A DNA stretch of 10,132 nucleotides from Alcaligenaceae bacterium (GTDB lineage: Bacteria; Pseudomonadota; Gammaproteobacteria; Burkholderiales; Burkholderiaceae_B), in NCBI GenBank assembly GCA_947380655.1, contig CANCRX010000107.1, positions 1 through 10,132 of the forward strand, written 5' to 3'. Below are positions 7,260 through 10,132 of this stretch, one piece after another (position 1 is the stretch's first letter; every line of letters starts with the position of its first letter). The notes beneath the pieces were generated by a model. The model was given only the letters and a program-made list of their open reading frames with translations, was not told the origin of the DNA and ran no database searches. A program made the translations under genes and the position numbers.

Positions 7260-7921
7260 GATGATTTCTGCAAACGCATTTCAAGTCTGCGTGAGAGCCA
7301 AATCCAGGGGAATGTGACAGCAAAAAATACGACGGCCAGGAACGTATAAATTTCCAGAGGCCGATAAGTCGAGGCGATTAAATTATTTGACTCTTGAAGC
7401 AACTCGTATACTGCGATCGTCGAGGCGAGCGTCGAGAGTTTCATCAGATTTGCGAATTCGTTAATTAAAGGCGGAATCATTTTTTGTGCTGCTTGAGGCA
7501 AAATGATTCGCCTGAGCGCTAAACGATAGGACATACCAATTGCGCGTGCAGCCATCAGTTGACCTGTATCGACGGCATTGATACCTGCCCGCACTATTTC
7601 CGCAATATAGGCACCCGTATGCGCTCCTAAAGCAATGATGACAGTCGTTTTGGCTTCGAATTGAATACCAGTAAAAATAGGTAAACAATAATAAATCCAG
7701 ACGATCTGAATGAGTGCAGGCGTTGCACGAAAAAGCTCGACATAAATTGTCGCAGGAAGTCGGACCCATTTGGATTGCGCCTCACGGGCAACGCCTAGCG
7801 GAACACCTATTACCAGACCGATTACAGCCGCGATCAGTGTGATCTGCAGCGTCACCATGGCCCCTCTTAGAAAAACAGGCCAATACTGCGAAATCACATG
7901 AAATTGCCAGCTATAACCCAT
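7256..7921 (-). CDS. Amino acid ABC transporter permease (HisM/GlnP type)
   Basis: Inner-membrane permease of a polar amino acid importer, 221 residues. Hydrophobic segments at about 20-45, 55-80, 91-112 and 188-209, with a less clear one in between, give the usual five-helix topology. FRATPALIQIVWIYY (64-78) is the family signature, and the cytoplasmic EAA loop that docks to the ATPase is AARAIGMSYRLALRRIILPQA (124-144) with its invariant Gly129. Only one permease gene is present, so it probably works as a homodimer. The ATG is preceded by GGTGG. It starts 18 bp after the ureohydrolase gene and overlaps the ATPase gene by 4 bp, a firm operon arrangement. Confidence 0.95.
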   Translation of the reverse strand: MGYSWQFHVISQYWPVFLRGAMVTLQITLIAAVIGLVIGVPLGVAREAQSKWVRLPATIYVELFRATPALIQIVWIYYCLPIFTGIQFEAKTTVIIALGAHTGAYIAEIVRAGINAVDTGQLMAARAIGMSYRLALRRIILPQAAQKMIPPLINEFANLMKLSTLASTIAVYELLQESNNLIASTYRPLEIYTFLAVVFFAVTFPWIWLSRRLEMRLQKSS

Positions 7922-7939
7922 GAGTCCACCGTTTTATTT

Positions 7940-8884
7940 TTAACGAAACCGTTCTGCGAGCAGGCAAAGTATTTCGTACATGAGGGTGGCTGCAACCAAA
8001 GCGGTATTTCCGCTTGGATCATAAGCAGGAGCGACTTCCACCACATCCCCGCTAATCCAGTCCAGACCACTTAGGCCGCGCAATAACTGTAGTGTTTCGC
8101 GTGTCGTCAGACCACCGATTTCCGGAGTGCCAGTGCCTGGCGTAAAGATCGGGTCCAGGCCATCGACGTCAAGTGAAAGGTAAGCAGGGCCATCGCCAAT
8201 GACACGTCGCGCTTCGGCGATCACAGCCTCGACGCCTATTCTGTCGAACTCTTCAATGAAGATCACGCGCATACCGTTATCCAGAGAATAGCGCCAGCCT
8301 TCATCGGAATTTTGTGCCCCACGAATACCAATTTGTATGGTGCGTTTTGGATCAAGCAGTTTGGCCTCTACGGCACGCCTGAAAGGTGACCCATGATTGA
8401 ATTTCGACCCGTTATTATCGTCCCAGGTATCTGTATGCGCGTCAATGTGTACCATGCCGATCGGCTGTTTGGGTTGGAGCGCTTGAAATATAGGGTAAGT
8501 AATCGAATGATCGCCACCCGCGGTGAGTGCAATTTTCCCAGCGGCAAATAGAGGCTCATAAAAACGGCGAATTTCGTCATGCGAATTTTCCAGGTGATAG
8601 ATATCTGAAAACGGAACGTCCCCGATATCGCCAATCCGGCATGCATCAAAGGGGTTAAACCCTGTCACATGATGTATCGCACGGGTAAACGATGACATAT
8701 TGCGAATCTCTCTGGGACCAAATCTGGCTCCCGGCCTTAAGGTCACGCCGCCATCAAAGGGTACGCCCACCAGCGCAATATCCAGATCTTTGAAGTCTGG
8801 GCAATACGGTGTTCGCATAAAGGTTGGAATGCCCGTATAGCGCAATTTTTTAATTTCAGTCTGGTCAGTTTTATTTTTCATCAC
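7940..8884 (-). CDS. Ureohydrolase: agmatinase/guanidino-acid hydrolase family
   Basis: Cytoplasmic binuclear Mn enzyme of the arginase/agmatinase superfamily, 314 residues, releasing urea from a guanidino compound. All six expected metal ligands are present: His126 (GGDHS), Asp148, His150 and Asp152 (HIDAHTD), Asp239 and Asp241 (SLDVDGLDP). GTGTPEIGGLTTRE (250-263) and DVVEVAPAYD are also conserved. The N-terminal TGIPTFMRTPY and LRPGARFGPREIR resemble Pseudomonas guanidinobutyrase (GbuA) and guanidinopropionase (GpuA) more than short agmatinases; databases often label such genes speB. Substrate therefore remains open: agmatine, 4-guanidinobutyrate, 3-guanidinopropionate, or another guanidine. 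It begins GTG ATG; either codon could be the start (8884 or 8881) and no strong SD is visible. It lies between the DUF1989 gene and the amino acid permease gene, linking guanidino chemistry to that importer. Confidence 0.92.
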   Translation of the reverse strand: MMKNKTDQTEIKKLRYTGIPTFMRTPYCPDFKDLDIALVGVPFDGGVTLRPGARFGPREIRNMSSFTRAIHHVTGFNPFDACRIGDIGDVPFSDIYHLENSHDEIRRFYEPLFAAGKIALTAGGDHSITYPIFQALQPKQPIGMVHIDAHTDTWDDNNGSKFNHGSPFRRAVEAKLLDPKRTIQIGIRGAQNSDEGWRYSLDNGMRVIFIEEFDRIGVEAVIAEARRVIGDGPAYLSLDVDGLDPIFTPGTGTPEIGGLTTRETLQLLRGLSGLDWISGDVVEVAPAYDPSGNTALVAATLMYEILCLLAERFR

Positions 8885-8928
8885 AAGCTAGTTACGTTAA
8901 GTTATTTATTGTGTGTAGCAGCAAGTTG

Positions 8929-9630
8929 CTAGGCAAGAACCATGAATTGCACTTCTAAAGGGTGGTTATCGTTGATGGGTATGATGTCCTGAGGACAGGC
9001 AGACATGACAAAAACACAGTCCATCTCCGCTTTAAGTTCGACATAATCACCGGCTTTTGATGCTGGTGCGAGCCATTGCACACTGCAATCCGTGCTCACC
9101 GGAATATTCATCCAAAGGTTTAAGGGTTGAGGCACTTCACGCACTCTCAATCCAATGGCTTTGAGTGCAAGGCGCATATTGTCAGCGCAGTTGTCGTGAT
9201 AGTGTGTGACGCCAAGAGTCTGATAGCGATAGATGTCGCACGCAGCCATCAAGGTGTCGTGAATCCCGGGAGAGGTGTCTTCGAGCAAGGTCATGATGGG
9301 TCGGCGATGATTACTGACCAAAGCATCCCCTGATTTTGGGATGATCCGGTCAATCCAGGCGCGTGCGTGCTCCATGGACATGAATTCACTTAAATCATCA
9401 GCTTTAAATGCCCAGGTATCGCAAACCTGAGAGCCGTGTGTATTGATGACGCGAATAATCTGTCCACTCTTAAGTCTAACCGCACAGCCTTGGCGCGCAG
9501 GTAAGGTATATACATGTCCGGGTATTGCATTGCCATCTTTTGATATGGGTGACGAGAGGGTCAGGTTCGTGCCTGAGGGTTCACCATTGTCTGGTTCAAA
9601 GCAGTCATCCGAATGCAATTGAGCTTTCAT
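8929..9630 (-). CDS. DUF1989 / urea carboxylase-associated family protein
   Basis: Cytoplasmic protein of 233 residues in the DUF1989 family, whose studied members include the carboxyguanidine deiminase subunits CgaA/CgaB (formerly urea carboxylase-associated proteins). Family blocks seen: GQIIRVINTHGSQVCDTWAF (56-75), MSMEHAR (84-90), GDALVSNHRRPIMTLLED (101-118), HDTLMAACD (124-132), a YHDNCADN segment (144-151), NLWMNIPV (171-178), SKAGDYVELKAEMD (191-204) and SACPQD (210-215). Conserved Cys131, Cys148, Cys212 and nearby His residues are candidate metal ligands; this is inference. The first ~35 residues are not conserved. The ATG has a good SD (AAAGGTGGG). It is the only DUF1989 gene here and there is no guanidine or urea carboxylase in the window, so the carboxyguanidine role cannot simply be transferred. 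It lies 20 bp after a tctC-type gene and 44 bp before the ureohydrolase gene. Stop TAG. Confidence 0.88.
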   Translation of the reverse strand: MKAQLHSDDCFEPDNGEPSGTNLTLSSPISKDGNAIPGHVYTLPARQGCAVRLKSGQIIRVINTHGSQVCDTWAFKADDLSEFMSMEHARAWIDRIIPKSGDALVSNHRRPIMTLLEDTSPGIHDTLMAACDIYRYQTLGVTHYHDNCADNMRLALKAIGLRVREVPQPLNLWMNIPVSTDCSVQWLAPASKAGDYVELKAEMDCVFVMSACPQDIIPINDNHPLEVQFMVLA

Positions 9631-9633
9631 TTA

Positions 9634-9642
9634 CCCACCTTT
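9634..9642 (-). promoter_or_regulatory. Ribosome binding site of the DUF1989 gene
   Basis: Minus-strand AAAGGTGGG ends three bases before the ATG at 9628-9630; its AGGTGG core is the strongest SD-like match among the minus-strand genes. It supports the ATG start even though the first 35 residues are poorly conserved. Confidence 0.5.
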
Positions 9643-9650
9643 AGTAATTT

Positions 9651-10132
9651 TTAAAAACTAATGTTGTTCTTTTTAATCACAGCACCCCAGCGGTCTGAGT
9701 CTTCCTGTGCGGTTTTCTGCAGGGCCTGCGCATTCATCGGCATGGCAATCAGCCCTTTATCCTGAAGGGATTGAATGACTGCAGGATCGGCCAGAATCTC
9801 GGCAAAGCTCTCACCCAGTTTATTTACTATGTTTTGAGGTGTGCCTTTCGGTGCATAGATCGCCATCCAGTTGTCAACGTTATAGCCAGGCAGTCCTGCT
9901 TCAATGAGGGTCGGTAATTCAGGCATGCTTGGCAAGCGTTTGGTCGAGGCCAGTGCGAGTGCGCGAACCTTTCCGCTATCGAGCAGAGGCTTGGATGCCG
10001 CAGCACTGTCAAACATGAACGAAACGTTGCCCGCAACCAGATCGGGTACTGCGGGTGCGCTGCCTTTGTAGGGGACGTGTACTAAGTCAACGCCCACTTG
10101 TTCTGCGAACAAGGCTGATTCAAGGTGTGACA
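9651..10132 (-). CDS. TctC/Bug-family periplasmic substrate-binding protein (5' partial)
   Basis: C-terminal half of a tripartite-tricarboxylate-type periplasmic binding protein, open through the right edge; the TTG at 10110-10112 is internal, because the upstream codons SHLESALFAEQ continue the family sequence (usual SHLAGELF). About 160 codons are visible of the usual ~320. Hallmarks: VDLVHVPYKGSAPAVPDL, the GKVRALALAS block, LPTLIEAGLPGY, APKGTPQNIV. It ends in TAA, only 20 bp before the DUF1989 gene, so they are very likely co-transcribed. No tctA/tctB membrane genes are present here; many Bug proteins in Burkholderiales are such orphans. The bound ligand (organic acid, amino acid or amide) is unknown. 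It differs clearly from the degraded tctC-type gene at 2971-3855, so they are not a recent duplication. Confidence 0.92.
   Translation of the reverse strand, partial: SHLESALFAEQVGVDLVHVPYKGSAPAVPDLVAGNVSFMFDSAAASKPLLDSGKVRALALASTKRLPSMPELPTLIEAGLPGYNVDNWMAIYAPKGTPQNIVNKLGESFAEILADPAVIQSLQDKGLIAMPMNAQALQKTAQEDSDRWGAVIKKNNISF

Noticed and set aside
7461..7769. 102-codon minus-strand frame inside the permease gene
   Set aside because: Same-strand shadow of a clear ABC permease with full EAA loop; no independent motif.
8916..8931. Inverted repeat TAGCA...TGCTA at the end of the DUF1989 gene
   Set aside because: Only five base pairs, no T-run after it on the minus strand, and the genes on both sides appear co-transcribed; not good enough for a terminator.

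Overview
The window looks like accessory catabolic and transport DNA from a moderate-GC (roughly 47-50% by eye) betaproteobacterium, most likely Burkholderiales of the Alcaligenaceae type. This placement is inference. It rests on two tctC-type (Bug) periplasmic binding protein genes without adjacent tctA/tctB, a CoA-independent MmgE/PrpD-family gene next to one of them, and dipeptide and polar amino acid ABC systems close together. No RNA gene, insertion sequence, CRISPR array or origin was seen.

Left part, plus strand (1-1769): the 3' part of a DppF/OppF-type peptide ABC transporter ATPase, cut by the left edge, is followed after 38 bp by a classical short-chain dehydrogenase/reductase gene. 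The gap between them is almost entirely an inverted repeat whose right arm contains part of the Shine-Dalgarno (SD) sequence of the dehydrogenase gene and ends directly at its ATG.

Right part, minus strand (1831-10132): a tightly packed, probably single transcription unit, read from right to left. It holds a tctC-type binding protein gene (cut by the right edge), a DUF1989 (urea carboxylase-associated/carboxyguanidine deiminase-like) gene, an agmatinase/guanidino-acid ureohydrolase gene, a polar amino acid ABC permease, its ATPase (4-bp ATGA overlap), its periplasmic binding protein, and a gamma-glutamyltransferase-family gene with a TTG start. Gaps between intact genes are 58 bp or less. The intact set suggests uptake of an amino acid or guanidino compound followed by cytoplasmic hydrolysis of guanidino and gamma-glutamyl bonds; the substrate is not determined.

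The downstream (3') end of this unit is decaying. A second tctC-type gene carries two in-frame stop codons and has lost its C-terminus. It runs directly into an MmgE/PrpD-family gene that lacks its first ~90 codons and has a frameshift at a run of seven T. The two remnants overlap in different frames at about 2971-3000, which looks like the scar of a deletion joining them. The pseudogenes face the dehydrogenase gene tail to tail across a 61-bp gap holding one weak stem-loop.
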